From contig JALHPZ010000001.1 in assembly GCA_022842245.1 (NCBI GenBank), positions 64,001 through 128,000 of the forward strand: a DNA stretch of 64,000 nt, given 5' to 3'. Positions 7,848-17,776 of the stretch are shown here, one piece after another. How positions within the stretch are numbered: position 1 is the first letter of the stretch; every line of letters starts with the position of its first letter. The DNA comes from Gemmataceae bacterium (GTDB lineage: Bacteria; Planctomycetota; Planctomycetia; Gemmatales; Gemmataceae). Below the pieces are notes generated by a model, which searched no databases, was not told where the DNA came from, and saw nothing but the letters and a program-made list of their open reading frames with translations. Position numbers and translations under genes: made by a program.

Positions 7848-10544
7848 TTACCCTACCGGCAGCCGGGGTGGGTTGTCGGCTAGCGGCAACCGGATCGTGA
7901 ACTCGGCCCCGCCTTGCGGCCGGTTGGTCGCTTGAATTGTACCACCGTGCAGGTGGACAATGGCTCGACAGATCGCCAGACCCAGTCCGCTCCCCCGCCC
8001 GGCATCCGGGCCGGTCGCCCCTCGGTAAAAGCGATCGAAGATCCTGTCCGCCGAGCCGGGCGGCAGTCCGGGGCCATTGTCCGCCACCGTCAGGACGAAC
8101 TCCCGTGCCTGGGTGGCCGCCGAGATGACGATGTGCGACCCGGTCGGTGTGTACCGTGCGGCGTTCTCCAGCAGGTTCGTGAAGACCTGTTCGATCAGTA
8201 GCCCGTCCACGAACAACAGCGACATCTCGGACGGCAGCCGAACCTCGACCCGGTGGCCGTCGAGGAGCGGTTGCGTCCGCCGAAGAGTCGAGCCGATGAT
8301 GTCTTCCAGCACGTGCCACTGCTTGTTCGGGGCGACGGCCCCGGCATCCAGCCGGGCGATCTGAAGGATGTTCTCCAACAGCCGGTTCAGACGGGCGGCC
8401 TCGTCGGCGATCGTGTCGAGCAGTTCCCGCCTCGCTCCGGTGGCGGTGGGGTCCAGTTGAAGCAGGGTGCTGCTGGCCCCGGCAATGGCGGCGAGCGGCG
8501 TCTTCAGGTCGTGCGACACGCCGCTCAGGAGGGTGCTGCGGACCTGCTCGGTTTCCGCGCGCAGCCGGGCGTCCGCGGCACTCACCGCCATCCGGTCCCG
8601 CTCAAGGGCCAGCGCCAACTGGCTGGCACAGTTCTCCAGCCACTGTCGCTGATCGGGTTGGAGCAGGCGATCCATGGCCTCGACCCGGACGGCAATCGCA
8701 CCAAACGTCGATTGCGAGCCGGTCAGCGGCACGAACAAGGCGACGGCGTTCGGCAAGGTGTCGGTGCCACGTCCAGCGATCTGGTCGTGGGTCATAACCC
8801 AATGCGCGGCCGGACCGCTCACCGGGTGGTTGGCGATGGAGGAGTCGGCCCCAAAGGCGACGGCGGGCGGCATCTTGGCGTCGGCGTCGGGCGGGGTGAG
8901 GTAGATGGCCACTTCGCCCCCGGTCGTCTCGCGTAAGTGTTGCCCGGCGGCGGCAACCAGGAACACATCTCCGGCCAGGGAACTCAACTGCTTACCAAGA
9001 CGATGCAGAGCCAGGGTTCGGCGTTCCCGCTGGCGGCCGAGTTCGAGTTGGGTACGGAGCCGGGCGGTCAAGGTACTGATGAGCAGCCCGATCACCAGCA
9101 TCACGGCGAAAGTGAAAAGGTACTGCGTGTCGGTTACCGTCAGCGAGAAGACCGGCGGAATGAAGAATACGTCGAATACCAGCACCGAAGTGACGCTGGC
9201 CCAAATGGCCGGCCCACGGCCGAATCGGAAGGCGACCCATGCGACCACTGCCAGATACACCATCACGATGTTAGACTCGGCGACTTGCAGGCGGGCGAAC
9301 CATCCCGCCAGCAAGGACCCCAGGACGACGGCCCCGCTCGCCACGATGTAGTTGGACCACGAAACCGTGGGTGTTGATGGGTAAACGGCCTTCGCGCTCC
9401 GGCCCTCATCGCTGCCTTGAATGAGGTACACATCGATGTCGCCACTGCCCTGGAGCAAATCCTCCACGACGCCCGTGCGCAGCCACCGCTGCCACCGGGG
9501 CGTTCGGGTCTTGCCGACGAAGAGTTTGGTGACGTTCTGCGTCCGGGCATAGTCGAGGATGGTTGCGGCAACGCCCGTTCCGGTGAGTGTCACGGTTTCG
9601 GCCCCCAACCGCTCGGCCAGCCGCAGGTGGTCGGCGACCTGCTGGACCGCGGCCGGGTTCGTGGCGATGCCCGGCTGCTCGACGCTGACCGCCAGCCACG
9701 GGGCGTCGAGGGCGTCGGCCATCTGCTTCGCGGTGCGGATGACGCGGGCGGTGGTCGGGCTGGGGCCGACGCACACGAGCAACCGGTCGGCCGTCGCCCA
9801 CGGGCGATCCATCGCCGACCGGCGGCGGGCCGACTCAACTTCGGTGTGGACCCGCTTGGCGGCTTGCCGCAGGGACAGTTCCCGCAGGGCGACGAGGTTG
9901 GCCTTCTGGAAGAAGTTCTGGACCGCCCGTTCGGCCTGTTCCGGCCGGTACACCTTCCCGGCCCGCAGCCGCCCGAGCAAGTCGTCCGGCGGCAGATCGG
10001 CGAGTTCCAGTTCGTCGGCGATCTCCAGCACGTGGTCGGGCACCGTTTCCCGGACGGTGACTCCGGTGATCTGTCCGATGACGCTGTTCAAGCTCTCGAT
10101 GTGCTGGACGTTGAGCGTCGTCCAGACGTCGATTCCGGCGTCCAGCAACTCGGCCACGTCCTGCCAGCGCTTGGTGTGGCGGCAGCCCGGAGCGTTGGTG
10201 TGAGCGAGTTCATCGACCAGGATCAGCTCCGGGCGGCGGGCCAGGGCGGCGTCGACATTGAACTCCCGTAGCATCACGCCGCCGAATTCGATCGTCCGAG
10301 TCGGGAGCGTTTCCAGTCCGTTCAACAGGGATTCGGTCTCGGTCCGTCCGTGCGGTTCGACATACCCGACGACCACCTCCCGTCCGGATGCCTTCAGGCG
10401 TTGGGCGGCTTCCAGCATGGCGTAGGTCTTCCCCACGCCGGCGGCGTAGCCGAAGAACACCTTGAGCTTCCCACGCTTCGCTTGCCGTTCATCGGCCCGG
10501 AGTTGGGTCAGTAACTGCTCGGGGGTTGGCCGCGAGGGTGTCAT
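7848..10544 (-). CDS. kdpD: KdpD sensor histidine kinase
   Basis: This is an 898-residue full-length KdpD. Order: the N-terminal KdpD domain with Walker A GYAAGVGKT (32-40) and the LVDELAHTNAPG motif; a universal-stress-like domain; a four-helix DUF4118 membrane segment (about 400-500, with LLAGWFA and FAVMLVIGLLIS); a GAF-like region; HisKA with H678 in SHDLKTPLAAI; and a HATPase with NLLENAARY, DNGPGLPPG and GSGLGLAI. It acts at the inner membrane, sensing K+ and ionic conditions, and phosphorylates KdpE. Its ATG overlaps the kdpC stop as ATGA, indicating coupled translation within the operon. Confidence 0.96.
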   Translation of the reverse strand: MTPSRPTPEQLLTQLRADERQAKRGKLKVFFGYAAGVGKTYAMLEAAQRLKASGREVVVGYVEPHGRTETESLLNGLETLPTRTIEFGGVMLREFNVDAALARRPELILVDELAHTNAPGCRHTKRWQDVAELLDAGIDVWTTLNVQHIESLNSVIGQITGVTVRETVPDHVLEIADELELADLPPDDLLGRLRAGKVYRPEQAERAVQNFFQKANLVALRELSLRQAAKRVHTEVESARRRSAMDRPWATADRLLVCVGPSPTTARVIRTAKQMADALDAPWLAVSVEQPGIATNPAAVQQVADHLRLAERLGAETVTLTGTGVAATILDYARTQNVTKLFVGKTRTPRWQRWLRTGVVEDLLQGSGDIDVYLIQGSDEGRSAKAVYPSTPTVSWSNYIVASGAVVLGSLLAGWFARLQVAESNIVMVYLAVVAWVAFRFGRGPAIWASVTSVLVFDVFFIPPVFSLTVTDTQYLFTFAVMLVIGLLISTLTARLRTQLELGRQRERRTLALHRLGKQLSSLAGDVFLVAAAGQHLRETTGGEVAIYLTPPDADAKMPPAVAFGADSSIANHPVSGPAAHWVMTHDQIAGRGTDTLPNAVALFVPLTGSQSTFGAIAVRVEAMDRLLQPDQRQWLENCASQLALALERDRMAVSAADARLRAETEQVRSTLLSGVSHDLKTPLAAIAGASSTLLQLDPTATGARRELLDTIADEAARLNRLLENILQIARLDAGAVAPNKQWHVLEDIIGSTLRRTQPLLDGHRVEVRLPSEMSLLFVDGLLIEQVFTNLLENAARYTPTGSHIVISAATQAREFVLTVADNGPGLPPGSADRIFDRFYRGATGPDAGRGSGLGLAICRAIVHLHGGTIQATNRPQGGAEFTIRLPLADNPPRLPVG

Positions 10545-11113
10545 GGGATCATGGCGTCCAGAGCGAGGTTGAGTGAAAGCACATTCACCCGAGCTTCTCC
10601 CAGGAGGCCGAATTGCCGGGACTCGGTGTGGGCTTGAACGAGCGCCCGAAGAGCCTGCTCGGACATGTTACGAGCCGTGGCGACCCGGCGAACTTGAACC
10701 TCGGCGGCGGCGGGACTGATGTGCGGGTCGAGGCCGCTACCAGAGGCGGTGATGAGATCCACCGGGACGGCCCCGACGGTCGGGTCGTACTTCCGCAGGG
10801 CGTCGATCCGTTCCCGGGCGTTCTTGGCAAGGTCTGGGTGCCGGGGGCCGAAGTTCGACCCCGACGAGGCGGCGGCGTTGTACGGTACCGGGCCGGTCGC
10901 CGACAGCCGTCCCCAGAAGTATTCCGGCTTCGAGAACGGCTGGCCGATCAAGTCCGACCCGACGGGCTGGCCGTTGCGGGCGACGACGCTGCCGTTCGCC
11001 GGGCCGGGGAGCAGCGTTTGGGCAAGCAGGGTCACGACGAGCGGGTACGCGACTCCGGTGAGCAAGGTCATGACGCCGAGGAGGATCATCGACGTTCGCA
11101 GGTGGTTCCACAT
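10541..11113 (-). CDS. kdpC: KdpC, K+-transporting ATPase subunit C
   Basis: This 190-residue protein has one N-terminal membrane helix (MILLGVMTLLTGVAYPLVVTL) and a periplasmic domain with the family hallmarks NGSVV, GSDLIGQPFSKPEYFWGRLS, SGSNFGP, DLITASGSGLDPHISP and LNLALD. KdpC is an assembly or affinity subunit of the KdpFABC complex. GGAG lies seven bases before the ATG, and the gene starts 12 bases after kdpB and overlaps kdpD by four bases. Confidence 0.96.
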   Translation of the reverse strand: MWNHLRTSMILLGVMTLLTGVAYPLVVTLLAQTLLPGPANGSVVARNGQPVGSDLIGQPFSKPEYFWGRLSATGPVPYNAAASSGSNFGPRHPDLAKNARERIDALRKYDPTVGAVPVDLITASGSGLDPHISPAAAEVQVRRVATARNMSEQALRALVQAHTESRQFGLLGEARVNVLSLNLALDAMIP

Positions 11114-11125
11114 GAGTATTCTCCG

Positions 11126-13192
11126 TTAGCCCGTGACGAGGGAGAGCAGCAGGTCGATGGCCTTGATGCCGACGAACGGCACGACCAGCCCGCCGAGGCC
11201 ATAGACGAGCAAGTTCGTGCGGAGCAATTGCGCCGCCCCGACGGGCCGGTAGCGGACCCCCTTCAGGGCCAGTGGTACCAGTGCGACGATGACCAGGGCG
11301 TTGAACACCACCGCCGCCAGGATGGCGTTCGCCGGGGTCGATAGCCCCATCACGTCGAGCGACTTGAGGGCCGGGTATGTCGAGGCGAACGCCGCAGGGA
11401 GGATGGCGAAATATTTCGCCACGTCGTTGGCGATGCTGAAGGTGGTCAGTGCCCCACGGGTCATCAGCAGTTGCTTGCCGACGTGGACGATTTCGATCAG
11501 CTTCGTCGGGTTGCTGTCGAGATCGACCATGTTGCCGGCTTCCTTCGCCGCTTGGGTGCCGGTGTTCATGGCGACGGCGACGTCGGCCTGGGCGAGCGCC
11601 GGGGCGTCGTTGGTGCCGTCGCCGGTCATCGCCACCAGCCGCCCGCCCTGCTGGTACTCCCGGATCAAGGCCAGCTTCGCTTCCGGTGTGGCCTCGGCCA
11701 GGTAGTCATCGACCCCGGCCTCGGCGGCGATGGCGGCGGCGGTGAGCGGGTTGTCGCCGGTAATCATGACCGTCTTGATGCCCATCCGCCGCAGTTCGAC
11801 GAACCGCTCCTTGATGCCGCCCTTCACGATGTCCTTGAGTTCGATCACCCCGAGTACTTGGGCGTCCCGGCTGACCACCAGCGGCGTTCCACCGGCCTGA
11901 GCGATCTCCCGCACCGTGCGTCGGACCGACTCCGGGAACTCGCCGCCAAGCGTTCGGACGTGGGCCTCGACGGCCTCGGCCGCACCCTTGCGGATTTGCT
12001 GGCCGTCCAGATTGACCCCGCTCATGCGGGTCTTTGCCGAAAAGGGGACGAAGTGCGGCTTGATCTGTTCCAGGTCACGCCCGCGCAGCCCGTACTGGCT
12101 CTTGGCCACGACCAGAACACTACGCCCCTCCGGCGTCTCATCGGCGAGGGAGGCCAGTTGGGCGCACTCGGCGAGATCTCGTTCGATCACCCCCTCGGCG
12201 GCGACGAACCGGGTCGCCTGCCGGTTGCCGAGGGTGATGGTGCCGGTCTTGTCAAGGAGCAGCACATCCACGTCCCCCGCCGCCTCCACGGCCCGGCCGG
12301 ACATGGCGACCACATTGGACCGGCTCAGGCGGTTCATCCCGGCGATGCCGATGGCCGAGAGCAACGCCCCGATGGTGGTCGGCGCGAGGCAGACCAGCAA
12401 CGCCACCAGCACCGTGAGCGAGACGGGCTGGCCCTGGCCGGAAGCTTCGACGCTGTACGCCGAGAACGGCCGGAGCGTGACGACCACCAGCAGGAACACG
12501 AGGGTCAGGGCGGCGAGCAGGATCGCCAAGGCGATCTCGTTCGGCGTCTTCTGCCGCTTGGCCCCCTCGACCATGGCGATCATTCGGTCGAGGAAGCTTT
12601 GCCCCGGCAGGGTCGTCACCCGCACCACCAGCCAGTCGGAGATGATGCGGGTGCCGCCGGTGACGGCACTACGGTCGCCGCCACTCTCCCGCACCACAGG
12701 CGCACTCTCCCCTGTGACGGCACTTTCGTCCACCGACGCCACCCCCTCCACGGCCTCGCCGTCGGCCGGGATCACATCCCCGGCCCGCACCAGGACGAGA
12801 TCGCCGACCCGTAGCTCGGTGGCTGGAACGTCGGCCGTCTGGCGGGTGCCCAGGTCGATGAGGCGCCGGGCCGTGACCTCGGTGCGGGATTTCCGCATGG
12901 ACGCTGCCTGGGCTTTGCCGTGCCCCTCGGCGATGGCCTCGGCGAAGTTGGCGAACATTACGGTCGCCCACAGCCAGAGGGCAATCCCGAGGATGAACGC
13001 CGCCGACTCGCCGGACCCGTCGGACAGTGCCCGCGCCCCGAGCAGCGTGGTGAGGATGCTGCCGAGGTAGACGGCGAACATCACCGGGTTGCGGAGTTGA
13101 GTGCGGGGGTCGAGTTTCGCCAGCGAGGCCACGACGGCGCCCCGCAGGATGTCGGCTCGGAACAACGATGGCGCTTCGTTACGGGTGTTCAT
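11126..13192 (-). CDS. kdpB: KdpB, K+-transporting P-type ATPase
   Basis: This 688-residue P-type ATPase hydrolyses ATP to drive K+ uptake. It shows the actuator motif TGES, the phosphorylation motif with D314 in [10 protein letters not shown], the nucleotide-binding KGA region, [10 protein letters not shown], and the hinge [20 protein letters not shown], plus the expected seven membrane helices. Length matches the family. It begins six bases after kdpA with an AGGGAG element in the kdpA tail as ribosome site. Confidence 0.97.
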   Translation of the reverse strand: MNTRNEAPSLFRADILRGAVVASLAKLDPRTQLRNPVMFAVYLGSILTTLLGARALSDGSGESAAFILGIALWLWATVMFANFAEAIAEGHGKAQAASMRKSRTEVTARRLIDLGTRQTADVPATELRVGDLVLVRAGDVIPADGEAVEGVASVDESAVTGESAPVVRESGGDRSAVTGGTRIISDWLVVRVTTLPGQSFLDRMIAMVEGAKRQKTPNEIALAILLAALTLVFLLVVVTLRPFSAYSVEASGQGQPVSLTVLVALLVCLAPTTIGALLSAIGIAGMNRLSRSNVVAMSGRAVEAAGDVDVLLLDKTGTITLGNRQATRFVAAEGVIERDLAECAQLASLADETPEGRSVLVVAKSQYGLRGRDLEQIKPHFVPFSAKTRMSGVNLDGQQIRKGAAEAVEAHVRTLGGEFPESVRRTVREIAQAGGTPLVVSRDAQVLGVIELKDIVKGGIKERFVELRRMGIKTVMITGDNPLTAAAIAAEAGVDDYLAEATPEAKLALIREYQQGGRLVAMTGDGTNDAPALAQADVAVAMNTGTQAAKEAGNMVDLDSNPTKLIEIVHVGKQLLMTRGALTTFSIANDVAKYFAILPAAFASTYPALKSLDVMGLSTPANAILAAVVFNALVIVALVPLALKGVRYRPVGAAQLLRTNLLVYGLGGLVVPFVGIKAIDLLLSLVTG

Positions 13193-13198
13193 GGGGTT

Positions 13199-14905
13199 TC
13201 AGTTGCTCCCTGTCATCAAATGTTCAGCGACTGGCCCGAGGGCCAGGGTCGGAAGAAAGCTCAGGGCACCGACGACGACCACCACGGACACCAGCAGGAA
13301 CACGAACAGCGGTGTGTGTGTCGGCAGTGTGCCCGGCCCCGGCGGCGTGTGCTTTTTGCGGGCGAGCGAACCGGCGATGGCGAGGACCGGGATCATCACC
13401 CCGAACCGGCCGACGAGCATCGCCAGCCCGAGCGTGCCGTTGTAGAACGGGGTGTTCGCGCTCAGTCCGGCGAAGGCCGAGCCGTTGTTGTTCGCCGCCG
13501 ACGAATAGGCGTACAGGACTTCGCTGAACCCGTGCGGCCCGGCGTTCAGAACGCCCTTCTTGCCGTCCTCGGCCGACACCCCGAGGGCCGTCCCGATCAG
13601 CACCATCGCACACGGCAGGAGTACGACCAGCGAGGCCATCTTGATCTCGAACGCCCCGATCTTCTTTCCCAGGTATTCCGGCGTGCGGCCGACCATCAAT
13701 CCGGCGAGGAACACGGCCACGATCGCAAAGACGAGCATCCCGTACAGCCCCGACCCGACGCCGCCGAACACAACTTCGCCGAGTTGCATCAGCCACAGCG
13801 GAGCCAGCCCGCCGAGCGGGGTGTACGAGTCGTGCATCGAGTTCACCGATCCGTTCGACGCCGCCGTCGTGGCGACCGCCCACAGGGCCGAGTTCGGCAC
13901 GCCGAACCGGGTTTCCTTACCCTCCATGTTCCCGGCCGTCTGATTGACCCCGAGGGCGGTGAGGGCCGGGTTCGGCTGGTGCTCGGCCCAAACGGTGAGG
14001 CCGAGCAGCGGCAGGAAGATCACGAACATGGCTGCCAGGATGGCCCACCCCTGTCGGCGGTCGCCGACCATCTCGCCGAAAGTCCAGCAGAGGGCGGCGG
14101 GGATGAGCAGGATCGCCGCCAGTTGCAGGAGGTTCGACAGCGGGGTCGGATTCTCCAGCGGGTGGGCCGAGTTCGTGTTGAAGAACCCGCCGCCGTTGGT
14201 GCCGAGTTGCTTGATCGCCACCTGCGAGGCCACCGGGCCGACGGCGATCCGCTGCGTCGTGACCGGCTTCCCGTCGCCGTCGGCGGTTGGCTCGACCAGC
14301 GCAACATCGTGGTAGGCGGACACCGTTTGCGGCACCCCCTGCCAGACGAGGGCGAGCGCGAACACCAGCGACAGCGGGACGAGGACGTACACCGTCCCCC
14401 GGACCAGATCGACCCAAAAGTTGCCGATGGTGTCCACGTTGCGGCGGGCGAACCCGCGGATCAGGGCCACCAGCACGGCCATCCCCGCCGCGGCGGACAG
14501 GAAGTTCTGGACGGTGAGGGCGGTCATCTGGGTGAGGTAGCTCATCGTGCTTTCGCCGCCGTACCCCTGCCAGTTGGTGTTGGTGGCGAAGCTGACGGCG
14601 GTGTTGAAGCTGGAATCCGGCGAGACGGCGGGTTGGGCCTCGGGGTTGAGCGGCAGCACCGCCTGGAGGCGCTGGATGGCGTACACCGCCAGCACGCTGA
14701 CGAAGCCGAACGCCAGCACCGCCCCGGCGTACCGCTGCCACGTCATTTCGGCCGTGGAGTCGATGCCGAGTAGCCGGAACAGCCGCCGCTCGCCCTGCAT
14801 GGCGGGCCGAGAGTACACCCGCGCCATGGACCAGCCGAGCGGCCGGACGCACGCCAGCAGCATGCCGAGGGCGAGAGCGAGTTGGAAGACACCGTTGGCA
14901 GTCAT
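13199..14905 (-). CDS. kdpA: KdpA, K+-channel-like subunit
   Basis: This is a 568-residue polytopic membrane protein, the K+-binding and translocating subunit of KdpFABC, related to Trk/Ktr channels. Visible family signatures include SFATNTNWQGYGGE, LGTNGGGFFNTNSAHP, GKETRFG and SAANNNGSAFAGL, which carry the four selectivity-loop glycines. The ATG at 14905 overlaps the kdpF stop as ATGA and gives the canonical N-terminus MTANGVFQLALALG; the GTG nine bases upstream is less likely. Confidence 0.97.
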   Translation of the reverse strand: MTANGVFQLALALGMLLACVRPLGWSMARVYSRPAMQGERRLFRLLGIDSTAEMTWQRYAGAVLAFGFVSVLAVYAIQRLQAVLPLNPEAQPAVSPDSSFNTAVSFATNTNWQGYGGESTMSYLTQMTALTVQNFLSAAAGMAVLVALIRGFARRNVDTIGNFWVDLVRGTVYVLVPLSLVFALALVWQGVPQTVSAYHDVALVEPTADGDGKPVTTQRIAVGPVASQVAIKQLGTNGGGFFNTNSAHPLENPTPLSNLLQLAAILLIPAALCWTFGEMVGDRRQGWAILAAMFVIFLPLLGLTVWAEHQPNPALTALGVNQTAGNMEGKETRFGVPNSALWAVATTAASNGSVNSMHDSYTPLGGLAPLWLMQLGEVVFGGVGSGLYGMLVFAIVAVFLAGLMVGRTPEYLGKKIGAFEIKMASLVVLLPCAMVLIGTALGVSAEDGKKGVLNAGPHGFSEVLYAYSSAANNNGSAFAGLSANTPFYNGTLGLAMLVGRFGVMIPVLAIAGSLARKKHTPPGPGTLPTHTPLFVFLLVSVVVVVGALSFLPTLALGPVAEHLMTGSN

Positions 14906-14994
14906 GAGAACCACTCCGGTTTCATCAGGGCGAGGAGGAGGTATCCGGCCAGTGCGAAGGCCGTGATCAGGGCGAGAAGCAGAAAACCGTCCAC
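14902..14994 (-). CDS. kdpF: KdpF, small regulatory subunit of Kdp ATPase
   Basis: This 30-residue single-helix membrane peptide starts at GTG and contains LLLALITAFALAGYLLLALMKPEWF. The GYLL..AL..PE.F ending is the KdpF hallmark; KdpF stabilises the KdpABC complex. AGGGGAGG lies seven bases upstream of the GTG and the TGA stop overlaps the kdpA ATG. It is too short for default gene calling, so it is easily missed. Confidence 0.9.
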   Translation of the reverse strand: MDGFLLLALITAFALAGYLLLALMKPEWFS

Positions 14995-14996
14995 GG

Positions 14997-15089
14997 TTAT
15001 GCCTCCCCTTGAAGCGAGGCTAGCAGGCGGACAAGCAGGTACGACCCGGCGAAGAAGGCGGCTACGACGGCCAGCCAGACGATATCCAT
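14997..15089 (-). CDS. Small membrane peptide ahead of kdpF
   Basis: This 30-residue peptide (MDIVWLAVVAAFFAGSYLLV then a basic RLL end) forms one predicted membrane helix. GGAGG lies eight bases before its ATG, and it ends with TAA two bases before the kdpF GTG. I recall similar tiny hydrophobic ORFs (pattern W.AV.AAFF...YV) at the head of kdp operons in other bacteria, so it is probably a real first gene of the operon and perhaps a second small Kdp subunit. The role is inferred only from position. Confidence 0.7.
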   Translation of the reverse strand: MDIVWLAVVAAFFAGSYLLVRLLASLQGEA

Positions 15090-15511
15090 GTGGTCATCCT
15101 CCGTGGGGAGCCACAAGAACTGTAACGGGTTGCGAATCAGGATGGCGTCAAATGTGTGGGGCGGAGCATCAAGGATGTATCAAGACCGACCAACTGCCGA
15201 CTATCGATGATCGGCCCCCTTCTTCCTGTCGCGCCCCGACCCTCCGATACGCTCGAAGACATTCGGTGACGGGGAGCCGGTGGTGAGCCGTTCAATCGGA
15301 CCGCGTGCCCGTATGGACCTGCCGCCAAGGGGTGGTGCGGGGTCGGCGGAGAGAGGGTAGCAACGACGTCGGGGCCGCGCCATTTTTCCATTTCTCCCAT
15401 TTTGCCATTCGATGCCCCGCACTTCCGGCACGACCGTTAAGTTTTGCCGGCGCGCAGCCGATACACGATGGTGGGAGACTATCCCGGTCGAGCCATCGAC
15501 GAGAGGGGCGC
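15090..15511. promoter_or_regulatory. Divergent intergenic region between the kdp operon and a secreted-protein gene
   Basis: 422 bases without a gene. They must contain the kdp operon promoter, read leftwards and expected to bind KdpE, and the promoter of the gene starting at 15512. I see a T-rich pyrimidine tract at about 15382-15405 but no clear -35/-10 pair, operator repeat or RNA structure. Confidence 0.4.
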
Positions 15512-16390
15512 ATGAGAGCTACTCGATACCTTGCCAGCGCAGTGGCCGGGATGATTTGGATCGCCAACGCGGCGGCGCAGCCGATTGCACCGGCTCCGAG
15601 CGTGCCGGCACCACCGGCGGCACCCGCGGCGGGCGGTTCCAGTTCGACCGTCACGCTCACGGCACCGCCGGGATTGCCTTCGTATCCGGCCGGGACGGTC
15701 CATAGTCCGGCGTGCCCCGGCGGCCTTTGCAACGGGCCGGTCGGCGGGAACGGGCCGGTGACGTACGAGATCTATTGGCGCACCGGTCCGACGCTGGTGG
15801 TGGGAGGCAGCGAGTTCAGCGGCCGGCTCAACACCGGCTGGCAGGTCGGCGGGGGCGCGCACACGTTCTTTTTCAACACCGCGCGGGACGCGGCGTGGGT
15901 GTTGGACACCGGCATCAGCTACAACTACAACCGCGGACGCCAGGAACGCGGCGGACCGCTCGACGTCTACACGCCGCCGTTCAACCGGCAGACCCAACCC
16001 GATGGCATCCACCCGCACCTCGTTCGCGGCCTGCACCGCACAAGTTTCAACTTCGGCTTCGGCCGCGACTGGTGGATCACCGGCACCGGTACGGTCGACG
16101 GGTCGACCCACTCGAACAGTCGCTGGGGCGTGGATCTCGGCGGGCGTTGGGGCACCTCGCACGTCGACCTCGTGCCGACGGCGAATCTGAACAATTATCT
16201 TCGCAAGCGCGCCGTGTTCCATTCGGTCGTGCTGGGCACGCACGCCGACTGGGAACGCCCGATGGGCAACTGGATCCTGTTCGCCGGCCTGCGCGGCGAG
16301 TTCGACTACACGTTCCTGAACGTCGTGCCACCGAACGGATCGGACATCGTCGGCGTGAATTTGCTGTTCCAGATGGGCGTGCGATATTGA
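15512..16390 (+). CDS. Secreted planctomycete protein, probable outer-membrane beta-barrel
   Basis: This 292-residue protein has a signal peptide (MRATRYLASAVAGMIWIANAAA), a Pro/Ala-rich linker to about residue 60, then alternating aromatic beta strands (VGGGAHTFFFN, RTSFNFGFGRDWWITG, NWILFAGLRGEFDYTF) and a final Arg-Tyr, a typical beta-barrel end. It resembles the planctomycete BBP7/Legionella-type barrel proteins, but the family was judged by eye. Start 15512 gives the signal peptide and follows GAGAGGGG. Divergent from kdp. Confidence 0.7.
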   Translation: MRATRYLASAVAGMIWIANAAAQPIAPAPSVPAPPAAPAAGGSSSTVTLTAPPGLPSYPAGTVHSPACPGGLCNGPVGGNGPVTYEIYWRTGPTLVVGGSEFSGRLNTGWQVGGGAHTFFFNTARDAAWVLDTGISYNYNRGRQERGGPLDVYTPPFNRQTQPDGIHPHLVRGLHRTSFNFGFGRDWWITGTGTVDGSTHSNSRWGVDLGGRWGTSHVDLVPTANLNNYLRKRAVFHSVVLGTHADWERPMGNWILFAGLRGEFDYTFLNVVPPNGSDIVGVNLLFQMGVRY

Positions 16391-16396
16391 GGACTG

Positions 16397-17689
16397 TTAC
16401 CGGAAGCCGATCGCCGCGACGCCGAGGAAGACAGGCAGCAGCACGAGCGCCGCGAGGCCGAGGTAGCCGAAGAAGGAGGGCATCTTGTAGCCGCTTTCTT
16501 CGGCGATCGCCTTCACCATGAAGTTCGGGCCGTTGCCGATGTAGGTCATCGCGCCGAGGAAGACGGCGCCGCAACTGATCGCGGAGAGGATGGCCGGCAT
16601 CGCGGCGGGCAATTCGCGGAACTCATTCAAGCCGCCGACCACCACGGCCAGTTCGCCCATCGTCACGTAGGTCGGCGCGTTGTCGAGGACGCTCGACAGA
16701 CCGCCCGTGATCCAGAAGAACTGCCACGGCTGCGTGACGCCGAGCGCGGCCCCGTGCTTGTGCAGCAGCGCCAGCGCCGGCACCATCGCCACGAAGATCC
16801 CCGCGAACAGCACCGCCACCTCGACGATCGGCCCCCAGGCGAACTTGTTGAGTTCGCGATTGGTCCGCGGCGTCTTGCGGAGCGAGATCGCGGCCAGCAG
16901 GACCATCGCCAGTTCGGAGACGGGGAAGACGGGGACGAACTTTTTGGCGAGGACGGCGGCGACGACGCCGAGGAGCAGGGGGCCGTTGAGCCGCAGGCCG
17001 CGCACCTTGAGCGGGATCACGTCGCGGATATCCCGGCGGATATCGCCCGGCTTTTCACGGGCATACGCGCGGCGATCCCAGACGAAGAAGAACGCGAGCA
17101 GGAGGGCGTTCACGAAGAGCCATTGCGGCCAGAGTCGTGCCGTCCAGAAAAAGTCGACCCCCTTGAGGAAACCAAGGAACAGCGGCGGGTCGCCGAGGGG
17201 CGTCAGCAGGCCGCCGCAGTTCGAGACGATGAAGATGAAGAAGATCGGGATGTGCGCCACGTTGCGGCGCTCGGAGTTCGTCCGCAGCACGGGGCGGATG
17301 AGTACCATGCTCGCGCCGGTGGTGCCGATGACGCTGGCGAGGACGGCGCCGAGGGCGAGGAACGCGGCGTTCGTGCGCGGCTTGGCCTGCAGGTCGCCGG
17401 TGACGACGATGCCGCCGGCGATGATGTAGAGCGCCCCGAGCAGGACGATGAAGGAAACGTATTCCTCGAGGGCGTGCGCGAGGTGCGCCGCGCCGTGCGG
17501 TTGGAGGAGCAGGAAGACCGCGATCGGGAGGCCGATGGCGGCGGAGACGATGCCCTTGTTCCGGTTCGCGTGCCACCAGTGGCCGGCCGCGAGCGGCAGC
17601 ACGGCGATGGCGGCGAGGAAGAGGGTGAACGGACCGGCCGCGGCCATCGGCACGTCGAGCGGCGGCAAGGCGGCGGCAAAGATCGGCAA
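16397..17689 (-). CDS. Na+/H+ antiporter-like permease (NhaD/ArsB superfamily)
   Basis: This is a roughly 430-residue inner-membrane carrier with about 11-12 hydrophobic segments. Early residues AIAVLPLAAGHWWHANRNK match the family used for planctomycete sodium:proton antiporters; LRTNSERRNVAHIPIFFIFIV and GNGPNFMVKAIAE are the paired half-helix motifs of the ion-transporter superfamily. Expected role: Na+ or H+ exchange. The start is uncertain: TTG 17689 has GAGGGG five bases ahead and is preferred over TTG 17725, which lacks a ribosome site. Its 3' end nearly touches the barrel gene at 16390 (convergent). Confidence 0.82.
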   Translation of the reverse strand: MPIFAAALPPLDVPMAAAGPFTLFLAAIAVLPLAAGHWWHANRNKGIVSAAIGLPIAVFLLLQPHGAAHLAHALEEYVSFIVLLGALYIIAGGIVVTGDLQAKPRTNAAFLALGAVLASVIGTTGASMVLIRPVLRTNSERRNVAHIPIFFIFIVSNCGGLLTPLGDPPLFLGFLKGVDFFWTARLWPQWLFVNALLLAFFFVWDRRAYAREKPGDIRRDIRDVIPLKVRGLRLNGPLLLGVVAAVLAKKFVPVFPVSELAMVLLAAISLRKTPRTNRELNKFAWGPIVEVAVLFAGIFVAMVPALALLHKHGAALGVTQPWQFFWITGGLSSVLDNAPTYVTMGELAVVVGGLNEFRELPAAMPAILSAISCGAVFLGAMTYIGNGPNFMVKAIAEESGYKMPSFFGYLGLAALVLLPVFLGVAAIGFR

Positions 17690-17776
17690 CGGTTCCCCTC
17701 GTGATCGGTTCCTTTCGTTTGACAAATGACAGGGCGTGGCGAATAGGGATCACATGTTCATGTTCCCGAGGTCGCC

